Shown here: positions 34,532-41,526 of the stretch, piece after piece | Position numbering within the stretch: the stretch's first letter is position 1 | Layout: each line of letters opens with the position of its first letter | Virus record (IMG/VR): IMGVR_UViG_3300032287_003113 | Location: 1-64,000 of that record | DNA: 64,000 nt | Strand: one strand, 5' to 3' | Source of the DNA: a virus | Translations under genes and position numbers: made by a program | The notes under the pieces: model-generated | The model's input: only the letters and a program-made list of their open reading frames with translations | What the model was told of the DNA's origin: nothing | Database searches by the model: none

Positions 34532-35242
34532 TTACCAACCGTAGGCTTCTGCTGCTAATTCACGAGCGCCAGGACTATCGCAAGTATTGCCAACAATAAT
34601 GTCGTATAACTCTTTACGCATTTTAGCAGCCATGGCCAAAGCACGTTCAGCAACTTCTGGGTTTTCGTCTTGCAACCGTTCTAAACGAAGTGCACCAATG
34701 TTGGCATGGAATGCTTCATCTTTGCCAATGCGATTGTATTTTTCAGCAACAAAAGAATCATAGGCACCAATTTCACTCATTGTTAACCAGCTGGTACTGG
34801 CACGACCTTCGGCAATTATTTGATAAACAGCCAAGGCCACTTCGTCTTGGGCAGTTTCGTACGATTTCATTGTGGCAGCACCTTTGTCGTTGGCTTTGCG
34901 ACTAAATTCACGATCTAAATATTCTTGAGTGTTGACTTCTGCACCGGTAATGTGCTCTAACACTTCCTTGACCAAACGGAAGTGTGTCGCTTCATCTTGA
35001 GCTTGTTTGGCCAACAGCAACATTTCTTCAGCAGGAGCTGAAGTTGGAAGATTGGCAATTGCTTCAGCGACACCGACCATGTTCATGTATTCATTGGCTA
35101 AACGACCTTGGAAATGCAACAGGTATTCTTCTTTTGTGCGTGCCGGATCGTTGAACCAATGGCGAATGTTCATTTTGCTTGCTTCAAATAATGGCTTGTT
35201 TTCTTCTTGTATTTTTAGTACTAGTTCTTTGCCGGTCAGCAT
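34532..35242 (-). CDS. Ferritin-like diiron protein
   Basis: 236 residues, all helical. Paired metal motifs: GRLANEYMNMVGV with QAQDEATHFRLVKEV (ExxH), and TAQDEVALAVYQII with IGKDEAFHANIGAL (ExxH), the four-helix diiron pattern of ferritin-like oxygenases such as PaaA/PaaC or MiaE relatives. A late-type site at 35273 precedes it. An oxygenase, aldehyde-deformylating or peroxide-consuming role are all possible. Confidence 0.8.
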   Translation of the reverse strand: MLTGKELVLKIQEENKPLFEASKMNIRHWFNDPARTKEEYLLHFQGRLANEYMNMVGVAEAIANLPTSAPAEEMLLLAKQAQDEATHFRLVKEVLEHITGAEVNTQEYLDREFSRKANDKGAATMKSYETAQDEVALAVYQIIAEGRASTSWLTMSEIGAYDSFVAEKYNRIGKDEAFHANIGALRLERLQDENPEVAERALAMAAKMRKELYDIIVGNTCDSPGARELAAEAYGW

Positions 35243-35272
35243 AGGAATCTCTCCAAATTAATTCAGTATATG

Positions 35273-35280
35273 TATTTATG
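35273..35280 (-). promoter_or_regulatory. Late promoter CATAAATA for the diiron-GATase operon
   Basis: 30 bases before ATG 35242. A divergent copy lies at 35301-35308. Confidence 0.5.
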
Positions 35281-35300
35281 TTTATTTGCAATTTATAAAA

Positions 35301-35308
35301 CATAAATA
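35301..35308 (+). promoter_or_regulatory. Late promoter CATAAATA with minimal leader
   Basis: Only nine bases separate the box from ATG 35318, so transcription would begin at or next to the start codon. Confidence 0.5.
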
Positions 35309-35317
35309 GTTTACTCA

Positions 35318-35911
35318 ATGGATAAAAAATGGTTTTTTTACGGCTGTGCTGACAATGAGTTTACTGTTACGTATGCTCTGTATGAGCACACTTCTGACTG
35401 TTTTTTTCTAGTAGATACAGACGAAAAATCCATGAAAGATTTGGCTTTTTTGTTTTCCAGTAGATATCAACTAACAATTTGCCAGCTTAACACCGCACAC
35501 AATTATTTACCTGAGCTAATAGACAATACAGTATGTGTAAATTGGACTTTGACCAACAAACAAGACATTCCTATCGCTAGATTTCCACGTCCACATATGA
35601 TTGTTTCCGCAGAAGGCCTGGTTGAAAAATCGAATAACAATTTGCCATGGAATTACAACAACGAACAAAATTACTTGATGGCTGCAAAACATTGGTTGTC
35701 CCACCCTGCACTCAAAGGATATCCTACTGCTCTTGCTCACTGGGGTGATTTTTACCACACTTCTTCAATGGTGCCAGGAGCACCATTTGAAAATCGATTT
35801 GTATATACATTGTCCCAAATTAAAAAAATAATTTATCAAGAATTCGATCTACCAACTGCTCACCAAAAAATTAATCAACTGTTGACGACATATGAATTTG
35901 ATATACATTAA
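35318..35911 (+). CDS. Unknown protein coupled to a PP-loop gene
   Basis: 197 residues (MDKKWFFYGCADNEFTVTYA). A Rossmann-like alternation is seen in the first half (DCFFLVDTDEKSMKDLAFL), with conserved-looking RFPRPHMIVSAEGLVEKS. Ends 20 bases inside the next gene. No motif recognised. Given the overlap it probably works with the PP-loop protein. Confidence 0.6.
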   Translation: MDKKWFFYGCADNEFTVTYALYEHTSDCFFLVDTDEKSMKDLAFLFSSRYQLTICQLNTAHNYLPELIDNTVCVNWTLTNKQDIPIARFPRPHMIVSAEGLVEKSNNNLPWNYNNEQNYLMAAKHWLSHPALKGYPTALAHWGDFYHTSSMVPGAPFENRFVYTLSQIKKIIYQEFDLPTAHQKINQLLTTYEFDIH

Positions 35912-37043
35912 TAGCAGAGTCGATTTGACTGCATACGAAAAACAGCTAGGCATTCAGTTCTGTCAAGAGTTTACAAACTATCAAACTATTTCTCAACAGC
36001 TATGGTATGAACAACATTTCCCACACAATCGTTCTGGAGTTGATCCAATTTGGAGTCTTCAAACCCCCAAAAAATACCAACTGTGTTTGCCCTCCTTTTG
36101 TCATAACAAAACATTTGAGGATATCACAGATCAACGTGCAATCGAATTAATCAATCGTTGCCAACAAAAAAATCAACCCATGTTTATTACGTGGTCGGGC
36201 GGGATTGACAGTACTTTGATAGTTGCTGCATTATTTAAACATGCCGATCGAGAATATCTAAAACAGATAACTGTGCTAATGAACAATTCCAGTTATTATG
36301 AGAATCCTGTATTTTTTGATCGTATAATTTCTCCTTATTTTTCCTACAACAATATTGATCATGCAATTTGTCATTGGAAAGATTCTGTTGTTGTTAGCGG
36401 ACAACCGGCAGATCAAATGTGGATTCACGCAGATATTGTCAAACTTGAAAATCGCTTTCCAGGGGCCGGAGATATTGACCCACACACTGATCCGGATTTG
36501 CTATTGGATTTTCTTTCAAAAAAAAGCAATAAGAATCATGCTGAATGGTTTTATTGGCTAGTTTTAAATACTGCTGCCGAAGCAAAAATTTCAATTGTTA
36601 GCTATAGAGATTTTTTCTGGTGGGCAAATTTTAATTTTTACACCGTGGGAAACTGTTTAAAATCATACCTGGCTGAAGCTGAATGTTTCAACAACGAACA
36701 GTTTTTATTGTATCAGCAAAATTACATACCCTGGTTCTTGACAGACGACTACCAATTTTGGAGCATACACAATAACAATACTGGAGTTAAAATGTTGCAG
36801 GGCCTAGGAAGCTACAAATTGGTTGCAAAAAAATATATACTGGAAGTAGATAATAATCAATACTACTATCATTACAAATACAAAACAGGCAGTCCCAACC
36901 AGCATTTGTTTGCACAGAAAAAAACTACCGAAGATAAAATTAAAAAAGTTTTTGCGTTATATGATGATGGATCTGCTGTTATGTCAGATGATTCCAAGTC
37001 AATTGGTCAATTAATTTTGAACAATATCAATCTTTATCATTGA
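35892..37043 (+). CDS. PP-loop ATP pyrophosphatase, asparagine-synthase-like
   Basis: 383 residues. FITWSGGIDSTLIVAALFKH is a complete PP-loop (SGGxDS), followed by LKQITVLMNNSSYYENP, which is the Rossmann strand pattern of asparagine synthase and related ligases. The C-terminal half is aromatic-rich (FWWANFNFYTVGNC). No N-terminal glutaminase domain. May adenylate a carboxyl or carbonyl for amidation or thiolation. Paralogue-like proteins at 37067 and 42449 share only the core. Confidence 0.75.
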   Translation: MNLIYINSRVDLTAYEKQLGIQFCQEFTNYQTISQQLWYEQHFPHNRSGVDPIWSLQTPKKYQLCLPSFCHNKTFEDITDQRAIELINRCQQKNQPMFITWSGGIDSTLIVAALFKHADREYLKQITVLMNNSSYYENPVFFDRIISPYFSYNNIDHAICHWKDSVVVSGQPADQMWIHADIVKLENRFPGAGDIDPHTDPDLLLDFLSKKSNKNHAEWFYWLVLNTAAEAKISIVSYRDFFWWANFNFYTVGNCLKSYLAEAECFNNEQFLLYQQNYIPWFLTDDYQFWSIHNNNTGVKMLQGLGSYKLVAKKYILEVDNNQYYYHYKYKTGSPNQHLFAQKKTTEDKIKKVFALYDDGSAVMSDDSKSIGQLILNNINLYH

Positions 37044-37049
37044 TCAAAT

Positions 37050-37057
37050 AATAAATA
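37050..37057 (+). promoter_or_regulatory. Late promoter AATAAATA with minimal leader
   Basis: Nine bases before ATG 37067. Confidence 0.5.
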
Positions 37058-37066
37058 CCTATTCCC

Positions 37067-38362
37067 ATGCAAAACAAAATAGAACATACCTCCGTTGCCG
37101 GTGTTAACTTTGAACCTAATAAAAAACTGGGCTACTATTTGGTCGACAACCAAATCTATTACAACAAATATCATGCGTTATTAAACGCATCTAAACAGAA
37201 ACAATCTATAAAATGGTTCTTTAACGAAGATGTGTTTGTACGTTACCCGTGGCACATTGAACCAGAAGAATCTTTAGATGAGTTGTATCGTCAAAGAGCA
37301 CAACAACTTAGAGATGAATATGATTATATTCGAGTGGAGTCCTCGGGTGGGTCTGATAGCACTACAGTTATTTTTAGTTTTCTACTTAATAACATACCAC
37401 TAGACGAAGTGGTATTTCGATATCCCAAAGGTGGAGACAAGGATGTAGTAGGAAATGCTCGAGACCTACGCAGTGAAAATACTCTAAGCGAATGGGAGTT
37501 TGCAGCAAAACCGTTGCTAGATTGGATTGCTACAAACTATCCTGGTGTTAAAATTACTGTGTATGATTACGCAGGAACTTTAGTGCGTGAAGCCGAAGAG
37601 AAGGATGAAAGTTGGGTGTTCCGTACTAGACACTATTTACAACCCGGTCACATAAACAAATACCAAGCCATAGCCATAGACGACCATAAACGGTTAGTTG
37701 AAAAGAACCTGCGGATTTGTGTGTTATGGGGTGTTGATAAACCTAAAATTACTGTCAAAGACGGAAAGTTTTTTTTATATTTTCATGACGGGCAAGCCAG
37801 TCATAGCGATCAAGCGATAGGCGAATACACCAACATAACCAATGAATTTTTTTATTGGAGCCCTGACGCCTGCAAATTATTGGCCAAACAAGCACATTCA
37901 ATAAAAAACTGGTTTGAAATGCCCGCCCACTATAATATGCAAAACGTATTACATTGGCCCAATTCAAACTTTAGTGGTAGAACTATCTACGAACAAATTG
38001 TTAAAAGTGTAATTTATTCTAAATACGATTTGCAAACATTTCAAACCAATAAGCCAACTAACAATATTTGGAACGAAATGGATTATTGGTTCCATCACAA
38101 TTTTAAAGATACTCAAGCATATCGTGTATGGGAATCTGGTATTGACTATTTGATCTCTACCTTGGATCCTGCATTTGTTGAAAACCTACACGGTCGACCG
38201 ACCAATATCATGATGTTTGAAACCCCAATGTATTATTTTGGAGATAGCAATATACCTAATTTGGCCTTGCCGTTCACTCCCGGGGCAGATCTTAAAGAGA
38301 AAAGAGTCGATTCTTCTAAGCAACATAGACACGTGATCAACGGACGCCTGGTAATTTATTAA
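37067..38362 (+). CDS. PP-loop protein with intact SGGSDS
   Basis: 431 residues. YDYIRVESSGGSDSTTVIFS is the PP-loop, then NNIPLDEVVFRYPKGGDKD, TLSEWEFAAKPLLDWIATNYP and RICVLWGVDKPKITVKDGKF. The same blocks occur in the minus-strand gene at 42449-43636, which is clearly a paralogue. Family seen in large aquatic phages without function. The shared VLWGVDKPK block may bind the second substrate. Confidence 0.8.
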   Translation: MQNKIEHTSVAGVNFEPNKKLGYYLVDNQIYYNKYHALLNASKQKQSIKWFFNEDVFVRYPWHIEPEESLDELYRQRAQQLRDEYDYIRVESSGGSDSTTVIFSFLLNNIPLDEVVFRYPKGGDKDVVGNARDLRSENTLSEWEFAAKPLLDWIATNYPGVKITVYDYAGTLVREAEEKDESWVFRTRHYLQPGHINKYQAIAIDDHKRLVEKNLRICVLWGVDKPKITVKDGKFFLYFHDGQASHSDQAIGEYTNITNEFFYWSPDACKLLAKQAHSIKNWFEMPAHYNMQNVLHWPNSNFSGRTIYEQIVKSVIYSKYDLQTFQTNKPTNNIWNEMDYWFHHNFKDTQAYRVWESGIDYLISTLDPAFVENLHGRPTNIMMFETPMYYFGDSNIPNLALPFTPGADLKEKRVDSSKQHRHVINGRLVIY

Positions 38363-38363
38363 T

Positions 38364-38439
38364 TGGTGCCCTGGGTAGGATTCGAACCCACAATGTCCGC
38401 TCGGTAAAGCGGTGACTATACCATTTTGTCTACCAGGGT
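38364..38439 (-). tRNA. Aberrant tRNA, probably Val (UAC), with abnormal anticodon loop
   Basis: Encoded CCA, good T arm (GTGGG TTCGAAT CCTAC) and D arm (GAC...GTC). The acceptor pairs except A1-C72. The anticodon region CACCGCTTTACCGAGCGG can form a 4-5-bp stem only with an 8-base loop (TTTACCGA) or a 6-base loop (TTACCG). Read as a Val-type loop the anticodon is UAC. Either decayed or a noncanonical decoder. Confidence 0.6.
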
Positions 38440-38441
38440 GT

Positions 38442-38516
38442 TGGTTGCGGGGGACAGATTCGAACTGTCGATCTCCAGGTTATGAGCCTGACGGGTTGCC
38501 TCTTCCCTACCCCGCG
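38442..38516 (-). tRNA. Initiator-like tRNA-fMet (CAU)
   Basis: CGCGGGG / CCCCGCA leaves the C1-A72 mismatch diagnostic of bacterial initiator tRNA. Anticodon stem-loop TCAGG CTCATAA CCTGG keeps two of the three G-C pairs expected in initiators. T arm GACAG TTCGAAT CTGTC, encoded CCA. Confidence 0.88.
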
Positions 38517-38521
38517 ATAAA

Positions 38522-39124
38522 CTACATTGCAGGACCGTTGCCGTTCCTAAATCCTATTTCACCGCCTTCAGCTTCGATACGCTTGACGACATCTTCGAAC
38601 AAGATAGGTGCAAAATCAGTTTGTTCCACACACACGCAATGATAACGGACATCAATCCATTGCCTTACTCCGCGGGTCATAAACTCGTGTGTGGTTTGTG
38701 CTGTTTTCATCACACGATTGGCGTGAGTGTGTCCGTGGATGTTGACACCAAAACGACCCAGGCTTTCCTCATGGATAGGGATATGACTGAGTATCATTCC
38801 GTTCATCACATGGTAAGCACGAAGCTCACGGAAGTGTTCACGATAGTCGGTGTCCTTGAAGATATCGTGGTTACCGCGGATAAGAACCTTGTCTCCGTTG
38901 AGCCTACGCATGATAGCAAGACTCTTGCGGCTCATAACAACATCGCCCAAGTGATACACTTTGTCGTTGGGCCTTACACGCTCGTTCCAGGCTGCGACCA
39001 TGAACTCGTCCATTTCCGCTGGATCGGTCCAAGGACGTAGTTTGGTCACACCATCGTTGCGTGTGAAGCGACATACACCTGCGTGTCCAAAATGCGTGTC
39101 GCTGACTAAAAATACTGCTGGCAT
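38522..39124 (-). CDS. Calcineurin-like metallophosphoesterase
   Basis: 200 residues. VFLVSDTHFGHAGVCRF (DxH), VYHLGDVVMSRKSL (GD), VLIRGNHDIFKD (GNHD), ILSHIPIHEE and NIHGHTHANRVM (GHxH) are the five metal motifs in order. Close to the short phage phosphoesterases that act on phosphodiesters or nucleotides. It sits between two tRNA groups, likely in the same tRNA-rich transcript, which hints at RNA end processing as one possibility. Confidence 0.88.
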   Translation of the reverse strand: MPAVFLVSDTHFGHAGVCRFTRNDGVTKLRPWTDPAEMDEFMVAAWNERVRPNDKVYHLGDVVMSRKSLAIMRRLNGDKVLIRGNHDIFKDTDYREHFRELRAYHVMNGMILSHIPIHEESLGRFGVNIHGHTHANRVMKTAQTTHEFMTRGVRQWIDVRYHCVCVEQTDFAPILFEDVVKRIEAEGGEIGFRNGNGPAM

Positions 39125-39147
39125 ACGTGCTTCCTTTCTTTAAAATT

Positions 39148-39225
39148 TGGAAGTGAGGGTCGGATTTGAACCGACGGTTTTAGGGATTTGCAGTCCCTTG
39201 CATTGGGCCACTCTGCCACCTCACT
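39148..39225 (-). tRNA. tRNA-Cys (GCA)
   Basis: Acceptor AGTGAGG / CCTCACT, discriminator U73 (the Cys identity base), CCA encoded. Anticodon stem-loop AGGGA CTGCAAA TCCCT. Confidence 0.93.
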
Positions 39226-39233
39226 ACTGTTAC

Positions 39234-39307
39234 TGGAGCGGGATATCGGAATCGAACCGATGACGAAAGATTGGAAATCTTTAGTTTTGCCCCTAAACTA
39301 ATCCCGC
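39234..39307 (-). tRNA. tRNA-Gly (UCC)
   Basis: Acceptor GCGGGAT / ATCCCGC, CCA encoded. Anticodon stem-loop AAAGA TTTCCAA TCTTT; T arm ATCGG TTCGATT CCGAT. Confidence 0.93.
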
Positions 39308-39322
39308 TTAGGATTTACCACT

Positions 39323-39396
39323 TGGCGGGTCGCAAAGGAATCGAACCTCTACCCGCGGTTTTGGAGACCGCTGTTCTGCCACTAAACTAGCAACCC
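39323..39396 (-). tRNA. tRNA-Trp (CCA)
   Basis: Acceptor GGGTTGC / GCGACCC, G73, CCA encoded. Anticodon stem-loop GCGGT CTCCAAA ACCGC. Confidence 0.93.
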
Positions 39397-39403
39397 ATAA
39401 TAC

Positions 39404-39479
39404 TGGCGCTCCCGACCGGATTCGAACCGGTGTACTCGCCGTGAAAGGGCGATGTCCTAGGCCTCTAGACGACGGGAGC
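39404..39479 (-). tRNA. tRNA-Glu (UUC)
   Basis: Acceptor GCTCCCG / CGGGAGC, G73, CCA encoded. Anticodon stem-loop TCGCC CTTTCAC GGCGA; T arm ACCGG TTCGAAT CCGGT. Confidence 0.93.
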
Positions 39480-39485
39480 CTAACT

Positions 39486-39569
39486 TGGTGGAGAATACTG
39501 GGATCGAACCAGTCGTGCCATAGGCGCCGGATTTACAGTCCAGTGCATCACCATTGATGCTTCTTCTCC
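39486..39569 (-). tRNA. tRNA-Tyr (GUA)
   Basis: Type II with a long variable arm. Anticodon stem-loop CTGGA CTGTAAA TCCGG; T arm ACTGG TTCGATC CCAGT; A73 and CCA encoded. Confidence 0.93.
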
Positions 39570-39575
39570 AAAACT

Positions 39576-39652
39576 TGGCGGAGTAGACGGGACTCGAACC
39601 CGCGACCCTCGGCGTGACAGGCCGATATTCTAACCAACTGAACTACCACTCC
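39576..39652 (-). tRNA. tRNA-Asp (GUC)
   Basis: Acceptor GGAGTGG / CTACTCC, G73, CCA encoded. Anticodon stem-loop TCGGC CTGTCAC GCCGA. First of a six-tRNA run transcribed from 39662-39690. Confidence 0.93.
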
Positions 39653-39661
39653 AATACTACT

Positions 39662-39690
39662 ATTATACATTAAACGGATTTAATGGTCGG
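39662..39690 (-). promoter_or_regulatory. Sigma70-type promoter of the tRNA cluster
   Basis: CCGACC, 17 bases, TATAAT; -35 variant of the TTGACC class. Ten bases upstream of tRNA-Asp. Confidence 0.75.
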
Positions 39691-39693
39691 TAC

Positions 39694-39928
39694 TCACTGC
39701 TTATCGTAGATTGTTTGCCCAAAAAACGTACCGGTCATTTTCATAACCTCAATCCACTTATCAGCGTGGGGGGTATTTCGACCCCCTTGCAGAATTCTTT
39801 ACTGTTGCAAGTTCTGCCAACGCTTTTATTTGTGCTTCTACTCTTGCTAACTTTGCTTCTAGTAACGCCGCTTTATCTTCCGGTGAGAGGACAAAATGCG
39901 AAAACTCTTTTTTAATTTTGCGTTCCAT
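39694..39928 (-). CDS. Small coiled protein with a likely frameshift at a six-C run
   Basis: From ATG 39928 (ribosome site AAAGGAG) the frame gives 55 residues (MERKIKKEFSHFVLSPEDKA, then a helical segment) and stops at 39761 right after KYPPR. If the C6 run at about 39768-39773 is read one base differently, the frame continues HADKWIEVMKMTGTFFGQTI to a stop at 39694, just before the tRNA promoter. The tail looks like genuine protein. Either a sequencing or mutation indel or a programmed shift. Confidence 0.55.
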
Positions 39929-39949
39929 TTGCTTCTCCTTTATAAACAA

Positions 39950-39980
39950 AAAACCCCGGAGTGTTTAATTCCAGGGTTTT
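39950..39980 (-). terminator. Terminator after the 35-codon ORF
   Basis: Stem AAAACCCTGGA / TCCGGGGTTTT with one mismatch and a nine-base loop, followed by TT on the minus strand. Confidence 0.75.
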
Positions 39981-40005
39981 GGTTAAAATACGGTAATATG
40001 TATGT

Positions 40006-40104
40006 CTATCCAACACCCTTCAAGTGCTCTAAATTGCGATCAAGCCAACGGCCTAGCACACACAGCACTACGGTCGCATAAATTTCATGAAGGTAATTTT
40101 TCAT
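40006..40104 (-). CDS. Very small protein with its own promoter and terminator
   Basis: 32 residues from ATG 40104 (MKNYLHEIYATVVLCVLGRW), one partly hydrophobic helix. Framed by a consensus promoter (40114-40142) and a terminator (39950-39980), which argues for a real transcript. The promoter would start RNA about three bases before this ATG; an earlier in-frame ATG at 40113 would not be transcribed. Confidence 0.5.
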   Translation of the reverse strand: MKNYLHEIYATVVLCVLGRWLDRNLEHLKGVG

Positions 40105-40113
40105 TGTTTTCAT

Positions 40114-40142
40114 ATTATACAATTATTTATCTTTATTGTCAA
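40114..40142 (-). promoter_or_regulatory. Sigma70-type promoter
   Basis: TTGACA, 17 bases, TATAAT. Confidence 0.85.
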
Positions 40143-40145
40143 CCT

Positions 40146-40442
40146 CTAGGCTGACATAATAGCGATAGTGCTTTTAACAAACCTATATTTGGCAACAAAG
40201 GCATTGATAAAACTGATCCATTCTTCGGCGGCAGATTGATCAGTGAACAGCCTAGTCGATATCAATGATGAACCTTTGCTCTCAACCATCGTATCTGCGG
40301 ACATTTTGCCAACAGCAATCATTTCCGCAGTCTTTGCATCTAATTCGGCTAACGCTACAGAATCATTTTCATTTCTATCGTTTGGATTCGAGTTAATATA
40401 ATTATCTCTTTGCCAGGTAATTTTAACTTTTTTTGTGTACAT
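40146..40442 (-). CDS. Unknown small protein
   Basis: 98 residues (MYTKKVKITWQRDNYINSNP). Ends with helices (AAEEWISFINAFVAKYRFVK) in a pattern of small alpha/beta phage proteins with an antibiotic-monooxygenase-like ferredoxin fold; that is a guess from layout. Starts three bases after the end of the split DctP-like gene, so it is its operon partner. Confidence 0.55.
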   Translation of the reverse strand: MYTKKVKITWQRDNYINSNPNDRNENDSVALAELDAKTAEMIAVGKMSADTMVESKGSSLISTRLFTDQSAAEEWISFINAFVAKYRFVKSTIAIMSA

Positions 40443-40445
40443 ATT

Positions 40446-40934
40446 TTAAGCCTTTTTAATCTTGTCAATCAAACCAGGTGAAAATGTTGGTTCAAACTTT
40501 TCATAAACTGCTTGAGCTTTATGTTTCCACTCAGCTGTTTCTTCTTTGGAAAGTTCAATAACATCAATACCATCAGCAACCAATTGCTGTTTGGCATCTT
40601 CACCATCCTGGATCGTGACTTCACGTTCTCTACGTCCTGCTTTGATAGCAGCATCCTTGATCACGGCTTGAACCTCGGGACTCAATGTCTTCCAGAAGTC
40701 GTCACGCATGATCATGGTTGTCAAAAACAAACTGTGCTTTGAGTCAATCACGCTTTTGGTAACGTCATTCTGCTTCAAGGGATAGATACGACTGTAAACA
40801 GTTTCTCCACCTTCGCAATCACCTTCGATAATGTGGGCACGAGTGTCTTCGGTTTCACAAACAAACACGTCAACACCGCCCAAGACCTTGAATGTCTCTT
40901 GTGCTACTGGATTACGATTGGTTCTTAGCTTCAT
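40446..40934 (-). CDS. DctP-like receptor, C-terminal half of a split gene
   Basis: 162 residues. MKLRTNRNPVAQETFKVLGG picks up where the N-terminal half stops, and SLFLTTMIMRDDFWKTLSP and FSPGLIDKIKKA align with LFLTSIIIGNKFLATLS and FYPGLIDGIIKA of the intact homologue at 26301. ATG overlaps the preceding stop as ATGA, one base back in frame. Either a coupled two-chain receptor or a frameshifted gene. Confidence 0.8.
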   Translation of the reverse strand: MKLRTNRNPVAQETFKVLGGVDVFVCETEDTRAHIIEGDCEGGETVYSRIYPLKQNDVTKSVIDSKHSLFLTTMIMRDDFWKTLSPEVQAVIKDAAIKAGRREREVTIQDGEDAKQQLVADGIDVIELSKEETAEWKHKAQAVYEKFEPTFSPGLIDKIKKA

Positions 40935-41401
40935 TTCTTGCCTAGATCATCTAGACCAGAGACTGGTTTGTCAACAATAATGTTACGGAAACCGCCTGAG
41001 TAAGTGAATGCCATACCGCGAACATTGGACTTTTCAGTGATCTTTTCTAATAGACCTTCGCCAACTTCACCCTCTAGCACACGAGTTGCATGATCGTGAT
41101 CTTCAAAAATAAATGGCATTTCTAAGGCCAACATATCGTGCTCAATATCTTCAGCCAACCATGTGGTGTACATTTGGCTCATTTCAATCTTGCCCTGTTC
41201 CATTAGGTCCAGTAGATCGTGTTTGGTAACCAACACACCGTCGTTGTACTTCATGCTGTACTCGCTTAGTGTCATAACTTCAACTTCGATCTTTTCTGCA
41301 CTTTGAGCTTCGTTTACAAAACGCTGAAAGTCTTCTGCTGCACGTACAAATAGGCTTAGTGGCTCGTGAGCAATTACCCAACGAATTTTAGTAGTTTTCA
41401 T
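40931..41401 (-). CDS. DctP-like receptor, N-terminal half of a split gene
   Basis: 156 residues. IRWVIAHEPLSLFVRAAEDF, MLALEMPFIFEDHDHATRVL and MAFTYSGGFRNII match the intact homologue's WLIAHEPINLF, LALEMPFIFQDHDHA and EFTYSGGFRCI. No signal peptide; ribosome site AAAGGAAA before ATG 41401. Ends GLDDLGKK-stop exactly where the homologue crosses between lobes. Confidence 0.8.
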   Translation of the reverse strand: MKTTKIRWVIAHEPLSLFVRAAEDFQRFVNEAQSAEKIEVEVMTLSEYSMKYNDGVLVTKHDLLDLMEQGKIEMSQMYTTWLAEDIEHDMLALEMPFIFEDHDHATRVLEGEVGEGLLEKITEKSNVRGMAFTYSGGFRNIIVDKPVSGLDDLGKK

Positions 41402-41526
41402 GTGTATTTCCTTTATATATAAATTAAGGCGGCGTTCCGGTGTAACACACCAGTAAAAGGGTAGTTACCCTAGGCGTCTGACGTCAACTGAATGTCGGCG
41501 TTGCTACAATTATTTAGCTTTTCTTG
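41402..41526. other. Intergenic 125 bp, no gene seen
   Basis: Contains a short GGGTA/TACCC hairpin and an AT-rich TTTATATATAAA palindrome just before the DctP ribosome site. No consensus promoter or terminator recognised. Confidence 0.4.

Noticed and set aside
38412-38642. Plus-strand ORF across two tRNAs
   Set aside because: Begins inside tRNA genes and overlaps the phosphoesterase frame; explained by tRNA sequence.
39322-39652. Regular spacing of tRNA genes as a possible CRISPR-like array
   Set aside because: The repeated pattern is TTCGAA-type T-loops of different tRNAs, not identical repeats with spacers.
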